A stretch of 64,000 nucleotides of DNA from Roseobacter sp. MH60115 (GTDB lineage: Bacteria > Pseudomonadota > Alphaproteobacteria > Rhodobacterales > Rhodobacteraceae), in assembly GCF_015644665.1 (NCBI RefSeq), contig NZ_JADOBQ010000001.1:682001-746000 (forward strand), read 5' to 3'. Shown piece by piece: positions 34,793-42,211 of the stretch (position 1 is the stretch's first letter; the number at the start of each line of letters is the position of its first letter). The notes under the pieces were generated by a model. It was not told where the DNA came from and did no database searches. It was given only the letters and a program-made list of their open reading frames with translations. The position numbers were made by a program, and so were the translations under genes.

Positions 34793-35136
34793 TGCTCGAT
34801 CTGCGCCTTTATATGCTTCAGCGGATCACGGCCCTGATCATGGCGCCGCTGACGCTCGGGCATATCGCCGTGATGATATACGCCGTGCAGGGCGGGCTGA
34901 CGGCTGCGGAAATCCTGGGGCGTACGCAGGGTTCCGCCTTCTGGTTTCTGTTCTACGGCAGTTTCGTGCTCGCGGTTTCCGTGCATGCGGCCATCGGTCT
35001 GCGCGTGATCCTGCATGAGATGGCTGGTCTGAAAGGCCGATCACTGAGCGTGGTGAGCTGGGGCATCGCAGCTGTGCTGCTGGCCATGGGCACACAGGCG
35101 TTGGTCGCGGTGACATGGCCGGGGGGCGCATCATGA
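34792..35136 (+). CDS. Membrane anchor subunit 1 of the reductase complex (SdhC-like)
   Basis: A 114-residue three-helix membrane protein. MLDLRLYMLQRITALIMAPL resembles the quinone-site helix of SdhC/FrdC anchors; LTLGHIAVMIYAV and FVLAVSVHAAIGLRVILHEM carry His residues that could ligate heme b. Its ATG shares one base with the stop of the iron-sulfur gene and its stop overlaps the next start by four bases. Such anchors are poorly conserved, so the call rests on topology, the HxxIGxR-type segment and operon position. Confidence 0.85.
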   Translation: MLDLRLYMLQRITALIMAPLTLGHIAVMIYAVQGGLTAAEILGRTQGSAFWFLFYGSFVLAVSVHAAIGLRVILHEMAGLKGRSLSVVSWGIAAVLLAMGTQALVAVTWPGGAS

Positions 35137-35471
35137 GCTACGCGCGGGCACATCCGCTTTGGCTGGCCTTCGTGCTGCACCGGGTCTCCGGCCTTGCGCT
35201 CGCGCTGTTTCTGCCGCTGCATTTTTGGGTTCTGTCGCTTGCATTGACCCGGCCCGAGCGGCTCGATCAGTTTCTCGGTTTTACCGAGCAGCCTGTGGTA
35301 AAACTGGCGGAGTTTGGTCTTATCTTCCTGCTGGCCGTGCATATGTTTGGCGGGCTTCGATTGATGGCGATGGAGTGGCTGCCCTGGTCCGCGCCGCAAA
35401 AGACGCTGGCCGCCGGAGCCGTGGGCGTGGCGGTTCTGATCTCCGGCACCTTCTTCCTGCAGGTGGTGTGA
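35133..35471 (+). CDS. Membrane anchor subunit 2 of the reductase complex (SdhD/FrdD-like)
   Basis: A 112-residue three-helix protein. It opens MSYARAHPLWLAFVLHRVSG, the H-R-x-S-G quinone-site motif of succinate dehydrogenase cytochrome b, and continues LALALFLPLHFWVLSLAL. LAVHMFGGLRLMAMEW supplies another possible heme ligand. The start overlaps the preceding gene (ATGA), and its stop overlaps the flavoprotein start (TGATG). Together with the previous gene it should anchor the complex and pass electrons to or from quinone. Confidence 0.85.
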   Translation: MSYARAHPLWLAFVLHRVSGLALALFLPLHFWVLSLALTRPERLDQFLGFTEQPVVKLAEFGLIFLLAVHMFGGLRLMAMEWLPWSAPQKTLAAGAVGVAVLISGTFFLQVV

Positions 35472-37225
35472 TGATGCAGATCGACCGGCATGACACTGAT
35501 ATCCTGATCCTAGGCACAGGCGGCGCAGGGCTTTTTGCCGCGCTGCATGCGCAACAGTCAGCGCCCGAAGGGACGAAGATCACCATCGCCGTGAAAGGGT
35601 TGATCGGCAAATGCGGCTGTACGCGCATGGTGCAGGGCGGCTACAATGTGGCGCTGGGGGGCGGCGACACGGTCGAGCGGCATTTCATGGACACGATTGA
35701 GGGCGGTAAGTGGTTGCCCAATCAGGACATGGCCTGGCGGCTCTGCGAGCAGGCGATTGTGCGCATCCGCGAGCTGGAAAATGAGATCGGCTGTTTCTTT
35801 GACCGCAATCCCGACGGCACGCTGCATCAGAAAGCCTTTGCCGGGCAGACGGCGGACCGCACGGTGCACAAGGGCGATCTGACCGGCATCGAGATCATCA
35901 ACCGGCTGATGGAGCAGGTGCTGAGCCGCCCCGTCGAAAAGCTTCAGGAACACCGCGCGATTGGTCTGATCCCGACAAAGGACGGCAGCGCGCTGGCGGG
36001 TGTGCTGATGATCGACATGCGTACGGGGCGGTTCCGGTTCGTGCGTGCCAAGACGGTGCTGATGGCGACGGGCGGTGGGCCGACAATGTACAAATACCAT
36101 ACGCCGAGCGGCGATAAGACCATGGATGGCCTCGCCATGGCGCTGCGTGTGGGCCTCCCGCTGCGCGATATGGAGATGGTGCAGTTCCACCCCACTGGTC
36201 TTTTGGCGGGTGAGCACAGCCGCATGACTGGCACGGTGCTGGAAGAGGGCTTGCGCGGCGCGGGCGGGCAGCTGCTGAATGCCGCCGGACAGCGTTTCAT
36301 GTTTGACTATGACGCAAAGGGCGAACGTGCGACCCGCGATGTGGTCAGTCGCGGCATCTACGCCGAGATGCGCAAGAGCAACGATCCCGATCAGGTGGGT
36401 ATGTTCATTTCCATGGCGCATCTGGGGCCCGAGAACGTGCGCGCCAAGTTCAGGGGGATGGTCAAACGCTGTGAGGACAGCGGCTTTGATCTCGCGGGCG
36501 GGCTGGTGGAGGTGGTGCCGACGGCGCATTACTTCATGGGTGGCGTGGTGGTCGATGTGGACACGCGGACGGCGCTCGAAGGTCTGTATGTGGCGGGCGA
36601 AGATGCTGGTGGCGCGCATGGGTCGAACCGGCTTGGGGGCAACGGTGTTGCGAACTCGACCGTCTATGGTGGCATTGCGGGTGACACGATGGGCGCGGAT
36701 ATCCGGGGGATGGCCGCCTTGCGTGACCCGGATGAAGAGGTTCTGGCCGCTGAAGTCGCCCGTGCGACCCGACCGCTCTCACAGGCACCTGATCTGGTGC
36801 AGCCCCTGCGCACCCAGTTGCAGGAGTTGATGTGGGAGGAGGTTGGCGTCATGCGCACGGCGACAGGGATGCAGCGGGGACTGGACAAGATCGCGACCAT
36901 TCGCAATGACCTGATGCAGGTCGGTGTCGCGCCGGACAATCTGGCGTTCAACTTGACCTGGCACGATTGGCTGAACATGGCGAGCCTGTGTGATATCTCT
37001 GAAGTGATCGCCAAGGCGGGGGGCGCGCGGGAGAACTCGCGCGGCGCGCACTACCGCGAGGATTTCCCAGAGGCGGGGGCTATGGAAGCGTCCTACTTCA
37101 CGGTTGCTCAGAAAGAAGGTGACGACATCAACGTCACCAGAGAAGACGTTGATTTTTCAATTGTTCGTCCCGGCGAGAGCATCCTCCCGGAGGGCGAGCC
37201 TGAAACACTGGTGGCGGCACAATGA
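35471..37225 (+). CDS. Fumarate reductase/succinate dehydrogenase-like flavoprotein subunit
   Basis: A 584-residue FAD protein. DILILGTGGAGLFAALHAQQ is the dinucleotide site. Catalytic segments are EMVQFHPTGLLAGEHSRMTG, VLEEGLRGAGGQLLNAAG and ERATRDVVSRGIYAEM (the Arg proton shuttle); AHYFMGGVVVDVDTRTALEG and GGAHGSNRLGGNGVANS bind substrate and FAD. The position that normally holds the His for covalent FAD (the S-H-T of SdhA) reads GKCGCTRMVQGGYN, with Cys in place of His, so FAD is probably noncovalent. This fits a reductase or a dehydrogenase for an unusual substrate. The alternative ATG at 35474 is three bases inside. Confidence 0.9.
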   Translation: MMQIDRHDTDILILGTGGAGLFAALHAQQSAPEGTKITIAVKGLIGKCGCTRMVQGGYNVALGGGDTVERHFMDTIEGGKWLPNQDMAWRLCEQAIVRIRELENEIGCFFDRNPDGTLHQKAFAGQTADRTVHKGDLTGIEIINRLMEQVLSRPVEKLQEHRAIGLIPTKDGSALAGVLMIDMRTGRFRFVRAKTVLMATGGGPTMYKYHTPSGDKTMDGLAMALRVGLPLRDMEMVQFHPTGLLAGEHSRMTGTVLEEGLRGAGGQLLNAAGQRFMFDYDAKGERATRDVVSRGIYAEMRKSNDPDQVGMFISMAHLGPENVRAKFRGMVKRCEDSGFDLAGGLVEVVPTAHYFMGGVVVDVDTRTALEGLYVAGEDAGGAHGSNRLGGNGVANSTVYGGIAGDTMGADIRGMAALRDPDEEVLAAEVARATRPLSQAPDLVQPLRTQLQELMWEEVGVMRTATGMQRGLDKIATIRNDLMQVGVAPDNLAFNLTWHDWLNMASLCDISEVIAKAGGARENSRGAHYREDFPEAGAMEASYFTVAQKEGDDINVTREDVDFSIVRPGESILPEGEPETLVAAQ

Positions 37226-38178
37226 TCCCGATTGATCTTATAGAGACGACGGCAGAAACACTGATGGACAAAGCCGCCATTGAGATCCCGCAGGATTATC
37301 TCGACGGGCTAAAGGCGGCGGCTAGGAACGAAGACGGCGATCTGTCATCCTTTGTGCTCAAGGCCATGCTGGAGAACTACGAGGCCGCCAAGGAAGACCG
37401 TCGTGCGATGTGCGGCGACACCGGTGTACCGCGCTGGTTTGTAAAGCTGGGCAATGAGGCGCGCATCGAAGGTGGCTTTGTTGCACTGGAGGCCGCGCTG
37501 CGCCGGGCGACCGCCACGGCGACGACCGGCGTGCCTTTGCGCCCGAACCGCGTGCATCCGCTCTGGCGAACCGACCACAACAACAATGTCGGCATCGGCG
37601 CGCCGGAAATTGAATACGGGTTTGAACCCGAAGGCGACTGGATCGATCTGATCACCGTGCACAAGGGCGGGCTCTTTGGCACCGACTACCGGATGCTGTT
37701 TCCCTCCGACGGGATCGAGGGGATCAAGCGCTTCTATCTGGATAGCCTGGTGGCGTTCGGCAAACGCGGTTTGGCCTGCCAACCGGCGATCATCGGGATT
37801 GGGCTGGGCGGGTCGAAAGACACCTGCATGGTGCTGGGCAAGCGTGCCTCGGTCCTGCGCACCGTAGGCAGCCGCAACTCCGATCCCAAGATTGCGGCGA
37901 TGGAAGATGAGTTCAAGGAGCTGGGCAATTCCATCGGCATGGGAGCCATGGGGTTTGTTGGTAAAAACATGGTGATAGACTGCAATATTGAAGTGGGATA
38001 TTGCCACACGGGCGGCATGCAGATGTCGGTGCATGCGTTTTGCCTGTCGTCGCGCCGGGCGGTTGCGCGCATCTTCCCCGATGGTCGTGTCGAACACCGC
38101 ACGGACCCGGATTGGTTCACGCCGTACCAGCGCCGTGAGACCATTGAATGGGATCCGGTGCGGGAGGCGGCAGAATGA
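37222..38178 (+). CDS. Class I fumarase/tartrate dehydratase-type hydro-lyase, alpha subunit
   Basis: A 318-residue [4Fe-4S] hydro-lyase subunit. Cluster ligands by comparison are Cys64 in RAMCGDTGVPRW, Cys186 in LACQPAIIGIGLGGSKD and Cys261 in VGYCHTGGMQ. TTGVPLRPNRVHPLWRTDHN is the conserved substrate region. It overlaps both the flavoprotein and beta-subunit genes by ATGA. Two-subunit members act as fumarase, L-tartrate dehydratase or mesaconate hydratase; sequence alone does not separate them. Coupling to a succinate dehydrogenase-like complex favours a two-step oxidation-hydration of succinate or a substituted succinate. Confidence 0.9.
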   Translation: MIPIDLIETTAETLMDKAAIEIPQDYLDGLKAAARNEDGDLSSFVLKAMLENYEAAKEDRRAMCGDTGVPRWFVKLGNEARIEGGFVALEAALRRATATATTGVPLRPNRVHPLWRTDHNNNVGIGAPEIEYGFEPEGDWIDLITVHKGGLFGTDYRMLFPSDGIEGIKRFYLDSLVAFGKRGLACQPAIIGIGLGGSKDTCMVLGKRASVLRTVGSRNSDPKIAAMEDEFKELGNSIGMGAMGFVGKNMVIDCNIEVGYCHTGGMQMSVHAFCLSSRRAVARIFPDGRVEHRTDPDWFTPYQRRETIEWDPVREAAE

Positions 38179-38843
38179 AAATCCGCGAAGTCACGCTCTC
38201 CACCACCCCGACCGCAGAGGCGGTGGCCGATTTGCGGCTGGGCGATATCGTCTATCTCGATGGGCTCATCTATACAGCGCGCGAAGGCGTCTACATGCGC
38301 GCGCTGGAGGGGCAGGCCAACATCCCCATGGAGCTGCCGTCGCAGAGTGCCGCGAATTTCCACTGCTCGCCCGCCGCAGTGATCCGAGAAGATGGCTCGT
38401 TTGATCTGGGCGCGGTCACGGCCACGGCGAGCTTCCGCTTTGCCAAGTGGCTGCCGGAGTGGATTGCCAAGACGGGTGCGCGTCTGATCATTGGAAAAGG
38501 TGGCATGTCCTCCAAGGATTACAAGGAATACTTCGTCCCGAATGGCGCGGTGTACCTTTCGACCGTGGGCTACGGCACCGGCGCGCTGCTGGGGCGCGGG
38601 GTCGAGACCGTCGAGGCGGTGCATTGGCACGAGGAGTTGGGCATCGCGCAGGCGATGTGGGTGATCCGGGCGCGGCGGATGGGTCCGTTTATTGTCGCCT
38701 CTAATATGCAGGGCGAGTGTCTGTTTGAGCGCGAAAACGCCAAGATCGCCGAGAACCTTGATCGAGTCTACGAAGGCACTAAACCGGCGGTCTTGAAACG
38801 CTATGGCGAGACAGATGATCGGTCTGACGAGGTGATTGGCTAG
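38175..38843 (+). CDS. Class I fumarase/tartrate dehydratase-type hydro-lyase, beta subunit
   Basis: A 222-residue partner of the alpha subunit. The start at 38175 (MKIREVTLSTTPTAEAVAD) overlaps the alpha stop. Family features include LRLGDIVYLDGLIYTAREG, ARLIIGKGGMSSKDYKEY (the GKGGM loop) and GAVYLSTVGYGTGALLGRG. The last part, VEAVHWHEELGIAQAMWVI, is also conserved. It closes the reductase-hydratase operon, converging with the TSUP permease gene three bases away. Confidence 0.9.
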   Translation: MKIREVTLSTTPTAEAVADLRLGDIVYLDGLIYTAREGVYMRALEGQANIPMELPSQSAANFHCSPAAVIREDGSFDLGAVTATASFRFAKWLPEWIAKTGARLIIGKGGMSSKDYKEYFVPNGAVYLSTVGYGTGALLGRGVETVEAVHWHEELGIAQAMWVIRARRMGPFIVASNMQGECLFERENAKIAENLDRVYEGTKPAVLKRYGETDDRSDEVIG

Positions 38844-38846
38844 GAC

Positions 38847-39590
38847 CTAGAGCAGTTCGCGCAGGAGCAAGACGGCGCCTGACAGAAAACAAACCGCAAT
38901 CAGCAACCGTCGGAAGACCGCGTCCTCCAAGCGACGGAAGACGAGGATGCCCGCTTGCGCTGCCACAAGCGCTGTCGGCAGGGCGATGCTGGCGTAGATC
39001 AGCGTTTGGGCATGGTAGGCGCCGTTCCACGCCAGCAGGAGCGCGGAAAGCCCCAACACCACGACGTTGAAAGGTTGCAGCACCGCACGGGTCTCATATC
39101 GGGGCCAGGCCCGCATCGAACACCACATGGTCGGCAGCGCACCGGAGAGCGAGGCCGCGCCCCCCAAGATGCCTGCGAAAAACCCGACCGTACAGTCGAT
39201 CACCGGGGTCGGACGGTCGATTTTGGGCAGAGTCCGGCGCAGGGTGAAGAACCCGCCGTAGAGGATCAGGAAGGCGGCAATCAGCAGCTTCAGGGCCGAC
39301 ACATCCACCTGTTTCAGCGAGGCAATGCCCAGCGGGATGCCGAAGAGGGCGGGCAAAAGGAAGCGCGCCAGACGCCGGGGGTTGTTTGCGATGGCGTGGC
39401 GCACGATCCAGAGCCCTTGCAGACCGCTGAAGACGGAGATCAGCAGGGTGATCGCGACAGCTTCCAGCGCGGGCATGACGCTGAGGAAAAAGCCCAGTGC
39501 AAACAGAGCGGTGCCGAACCCCGCAAGCCCGTTGATAAAGCCGCCCGCGATCGCTCCGATCACCAGATAGAGGATGTCGGCATTGTTCAT
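38847..39590 (-). CDS. TSUP (TauE/SafE) family permease
   Basis: A 247-residue membrane protein with about eight hydrophobic segments. GAIAGGFINGLAGFGTALFA near the N-terminus and GFFAGILGGAASLSGALPTM in the middle form the two repeated halves typical of TauE/SafE permeases. Members transport sulfite, sulfoacetate and other organic anions. It overlaps the LysR gene by ATGA and is co-transcribed with it. An organic anion related to the neighbouring dicarboxylate genes is the best guess. Confidence 0.9.
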   Translation of the reverse strand: MNNADILYLVIGAIAGGFINGLAGFGTALFALGFFLSVMPALEAVAITLLISVFSGLQGLWIVRHAIANNPRRLARFLLPALFGIPLGIASLKQVDVSALKLLIAAFLILYGGFFTLRRTLPKIDRPTPVIDCTVGFFAGILGGAASLSGALPTMWCSMRAWPRYETRAVLQPFNVVVLGLSALLLAWNGAYHAQTLIYASIALPTALVAAQAGILVFRRLEDAVFRRLLIAVCFLSGAVLLLRELL

Positions 39591-40498
39591 CCGTCACGCT
39601 CTTGTGCGCCGGGGTTGCCGAAAACGCCGATCTTGACCGATTCCAGACATAAGTGGTGCAGCGCGGTCAGCACCGGGCCAAAGGCCGTGTCCTGCGGAAA
39701 GGCCAGGCCAAGTTGGCGCACCGGTGCGTCGGCGCCCAGCGACAGGCGCTTGAGCGGCAGAGGGTTTTCAACCTGGACGGACCTCTTTGGCGCGATGGCC
39801 ACACCGAGTTTTGCAAAAACCATGCTGGAGATCGCCTCAAGCCCGTCCAACTCCATCGCCTCGCTGACCTTGATGCCCTTTCGTTGCAGCCAGCTTTCAA
39901 TCATCCGCCCGACCACCGCATCCCGGTTGAAGCGGATGAACGGGTATCTCTCCAGCAAATCAAACGGATCGTCACTGTCGATATCGCGCGACGCGAGGAG
40001 CTGTAGCGGTTCAGCCGCAATTTCGAGGAAATTCAACCCGTTCGGGAGCAGATCGGGGCGGGTGATGATGGCCGCATGCAACGCGCCGCGTTCAAGCTGC
40101 GAGACAAGCTGGTTGCTGAGGCCCGGGAACAGACGGACGCGCACCTGAGGATAGTCGGCGACCAGCATTGAGATGGCTGACGGCACCATCGTGGTCAGCG
40201 TCGTCGGCAATGCGCCGAGGCTGATGTCTCCGCTCACGCCACTTTCACCCAGGACCGAAGGCAGCATCTGATCATAGGCGTTCACCACCTCGCGCGCCCT
40301 GACCACAAGGGCACGGCCCAACGGGGTCAGCTCGGGGGTGCGGCGCGACCGGTCAAAGATCTGAATGCCCCAGGTCTCCTCCAGTGTGCGCATCTGCTGG
40401 CTGACGGCGGCGTGGGTCACGTGCACGGCATCTGCCGCCGCGCTGAATGTCGTGTGATCGTGCACGGCGATCAATGTCCGAAGCATACGTATGGACAT
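39587..40498 (-). CDS. LysR family transcriptional regulator
   Basis: A 303-residue LysR regulator. The start at 40498 (MSIRMLRTLIAVHDHTTFSA) fits the family length; the longer frame is spurious. The helix-turn-helix is FSAAADAVHVTHAAVSQQMR followed by TLEETWGIQIFDRSRRTPEL. The effector domain has ISLGALPTTLTTMVPSAISM and FAKLGVAIAPKRSV. It lies between the reductase-hydratase operon and tctCBA. Tandem T-N11-A boxes occur 29 bases upstream of its own start and again before the reductase operon. It is therefore the likely activator of both operons and controls itself. Confidence 0.92.
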   Translation of the reverse strand: MSIRMLRTLIAVHDHTTFSAAADAVHVTHAAVSQQMRTLEETWGIQIFDRSRRTPELTPLGRALVVRAREVVNAYDQMLPSVLGESGVSGDISLGALPTTLTTMVPSAISMLVADYPQVRVRLFPGLSNQLVSQLERGALHAAIITRPDLLPNGLNFLEIAAEPLQLLASRDIDSDDPFDLLERYPFIRFNRDAVVGRMIESWLQRKGIKVSEAMELDGLEAISSMVFAKLGVAIAPKRSVQVENPLPLKRLSLGADAPVRQLGLAFPQDTAFGPVLTALHHLCLESVKIGVFGNPGAQERDG

Positions 40499-40526
40499 TC
40501 GGCAAGCGGCCTTCTGTTCAGAAAAC

Positions 40527-40552
40527 TTACGAGAACTGTAACTTATTATTAC
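40527..40552. promoter_or_regulatory. Three-half-site operator TTAC-N7-GTAA-N7-TTAC (site B)
   Basis: TTAC (40527-40530), seven bases, GTAA (40538-40541), seven bases, TTAC (40549-40552). Read on the minus strand it is GTAA-N7-TTAC-N7-GTAA, the same layout as site A at 33956-33981. It lies in the divergent region between the LysR gene and tctC, 97 bases upstream of the tctC start. Confidence 0.7.
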
Positions 40553-40649
40553 TTCTATAAAGCATGTCTTAACGTTACCAATTGTCAAGGGTGCCGTCGG
40601 CTTGGCCCGGAACGGTCCGGAAACAAGACACGACTGGGAGGAAAAACGG

Positions 40650-41624
40650 ATGACATTCAAGACACTCGGTGCGGCTTGCGCCTTGACCCTCGGCCTGGCG
40701 GGGGTCGCTTTGGCGGAGTATCCCGAGCGGCCGATCAACATGGTGATCCCCTACGGCGCAGGTGGCGCCACGGACATTTCGGCGCGCACGATTGCCGAGC
40801 CGCTGGGGGCGGCTGTGGGCAAGCCGCTGGTCATGGCGAATGTCACGGGCGCGGGCGGGGCCACCGGCTCTGTCGCGGTGCAGAACGCCAAGGAAGACGG
40901 CTACACGATGCTCTTTGCGCGCGTCGGCTCGCATTCGGTGAACCCGGCGATGAAAGCGACGCTGCCCTATACGCTGGATGATTTCCGCTTTGTCACGGTC
41001 TACGAGATCAACCCGGTGGCCTGCGCGGTCAGCCCGTCATCTGGCATCACCTCGATGGAAGATCTGATCGCGAAGGTGGATGAAGGGGGCGTGACCTATT
41101 CCTCCTCCGGTGTCGGATCGCTGCTGCATCTGGCCGCCGTGATGGTGCTGTCGGAGTTCGGTGTCGAAGAACCGCTGACCAAGACCACACATATCCCGCA
41201 AAAGGGCGGCGGTGCTGCAGCGACAGCGGTGCTGAACGGCACGGCAACGTTCCTCTGCACCAACTCCTCCGCCATCGCGAGCTTTGTCGCCAACAAGCAG
41301 CTGGTGCCGCTGATGGTCACCACGGCAGAGCCGGTGGCCGGGTTCGACGTGCCGACAGCCGCTGATCTGGGCAAGCCCGCGCTGCACCAGCTGGTCGGCT
41401 GGACGGGCATTGCCGGGCCGGACGGTCTGCCCGATGATGTGGCGGACAAATGGGGCGCCTGGATGGCGGCCGCGACGGAAGATGCAGAGTTCCTGGAGAA
41501 GATGACATCGCGCGGGTCCGTCATTGAACTGATGTCGCCCGAAGACGCCAATGCCTTCATCGAAGGGCAATACAATACCTTCCGGAAACTTGTTGACGAT
41601 CTGGGCATGAGGATTGAAGGCTAG
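40650..41624 (+). CDS. tctC: Tripartite tricarboxylate transporter solute-binding protein TctC
   Basis: A 324-residue periplasmic binding protein (Bug family). The start at 40650 (MTFKTLGAACALTLGLAG) has GGGAGG upstream and a signal peptide cleaved near ALAEYPE. The mature N-terminus YPERPINMVIPYGAGGATDI is diagnostic of TctC/Bug proteins; ANVTGAGGATGSVAVQNAKE forms the second ligand loop. Its ligand is a carboxylate but cannot be specified. A terminator between it and tctB suggests that tctC is expressed more strongly than the membrane genes. Confidence 0.93.
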   Translation: MTFKTLGAACALTLGLAGVALAEYPERPINMVIPYGAGGATDISARTIAEPLGAAVGKPLVMANVTGAGGATGSVAVQNAKEDGYTMLFARVGSHSVNPAMKATLPYTLDDFRFVTVYEINPVACAVSPSSGITSMEDLIAKVDEGGVTYSSSGVGSLLHLAAVMVLSEFGVEEPLTKTTHIPQKGGGAAATAVLNGTATFLCTNSSAIASFVANKQLVPLMVTTAEPVAGFDVPTAADLGKPALHQLVGWTGIAGPDGLPDDVADKWGAWMAAATEDAEFLEKMTSRGSVIELMSPEDANAFIEGQYNTFRKLVDDLGMRIEG

Positions 41625-41656
41625 GTCCGAGGGCCGCAATGCATGCTACATGGAAA

Positions 41657-41687
41657 CGCCGGGCACTGTCTCTGCCCGGCGTTTTTT
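41657..41687 (+). terminator. Intercistronic terminator between tctC and tctB
   Basis: CGCCGGGCA (41657-41665), a seven-base loop and TGCCCGGCG (41673-41681) followed by TTTTTT. It lies 33 bases after the tctC stop. As tctBA follow on the same strand, it probably works as a partial terminator that sets the ratio of binding protein to permease. Confidence 0.85.
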
Positions 41688-41719
41688 CTTGAGACCCGGA
41701 ACGGGCGAGAGGAGGACCG

Positions 41720-42211
41720 ATGACACAAAGGCAGGTGCAATTGCGGCTGGGCGTCGGCGCGCTGCTGGTCGCGGTTTTTCTGGCTGTCTATGCCATTCCT
41801 GCCTGGGTGTCTTCGCCCAGCAATGTGGGCAATGTCATCCTGTCACCGTTATTCTGGCCCTACGCGCTGGCGGGCTTCACCGGTCTGGCCGGGCTGGGGT
41901 TGGTGTTTTCGGGCCTGCGGCATGAGGACACCGACACGCCCGTCAACGCTCCCAGCGAAAACCCGAATGCCGCCTGGCTGCGGCTGGCCGGTATGGCGGT
42001 GATCATGGGGCTGACCATGACTGCCCTGCCGCGTCTGGGCATGGTGCTGACCTCGATGCTGATCTTTGTCGCCACCGCCTTTCTGGTGCGCACGCGCCAT
42101 CCGGTCACAGCCGTGGTCTGCGCGGTGATCATCCCGTTGGTGCTTTACGCGTTTTTCGCCCATGTCGCCGGGGTCGCGATCCCGCAGGGCAACATCCTGA
42201 GGCTGCCATGA
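41720..42211 (+). CDS. tctB: Tripartite tricarboxylate transporter small membrane subunit TctB
   Basis: A 163-residue protein with four hydrophobic helices (GALLVAVFLAVYAIPAWV, YALAGFTGLAGLGLVFSGL, LRLAGMAVIMGLTMTALPRL, VLTSMLIFVATAFLV). TctB sequences diverge widely, and size, topology and position between tctC and tctA identify it. It has GAGAGGAGG upstream and overlaps tctA by ATGA. Confidence 0.9.
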   Translation: MTQRQVQLRLGVGALLVAVFLAVYAIPAWVSSPSNVGNVILSPLFWPYALAGFTGLAGLGLVFSGLRHEDTDTPVNAPSENPNAAWLRLAGMAVIMGLTMTALPRLGMVLTSMLIFVATAFLVRTRHPVTAVVCAVIIPLVLYAFFAHVAGVAIPQGNILRLP

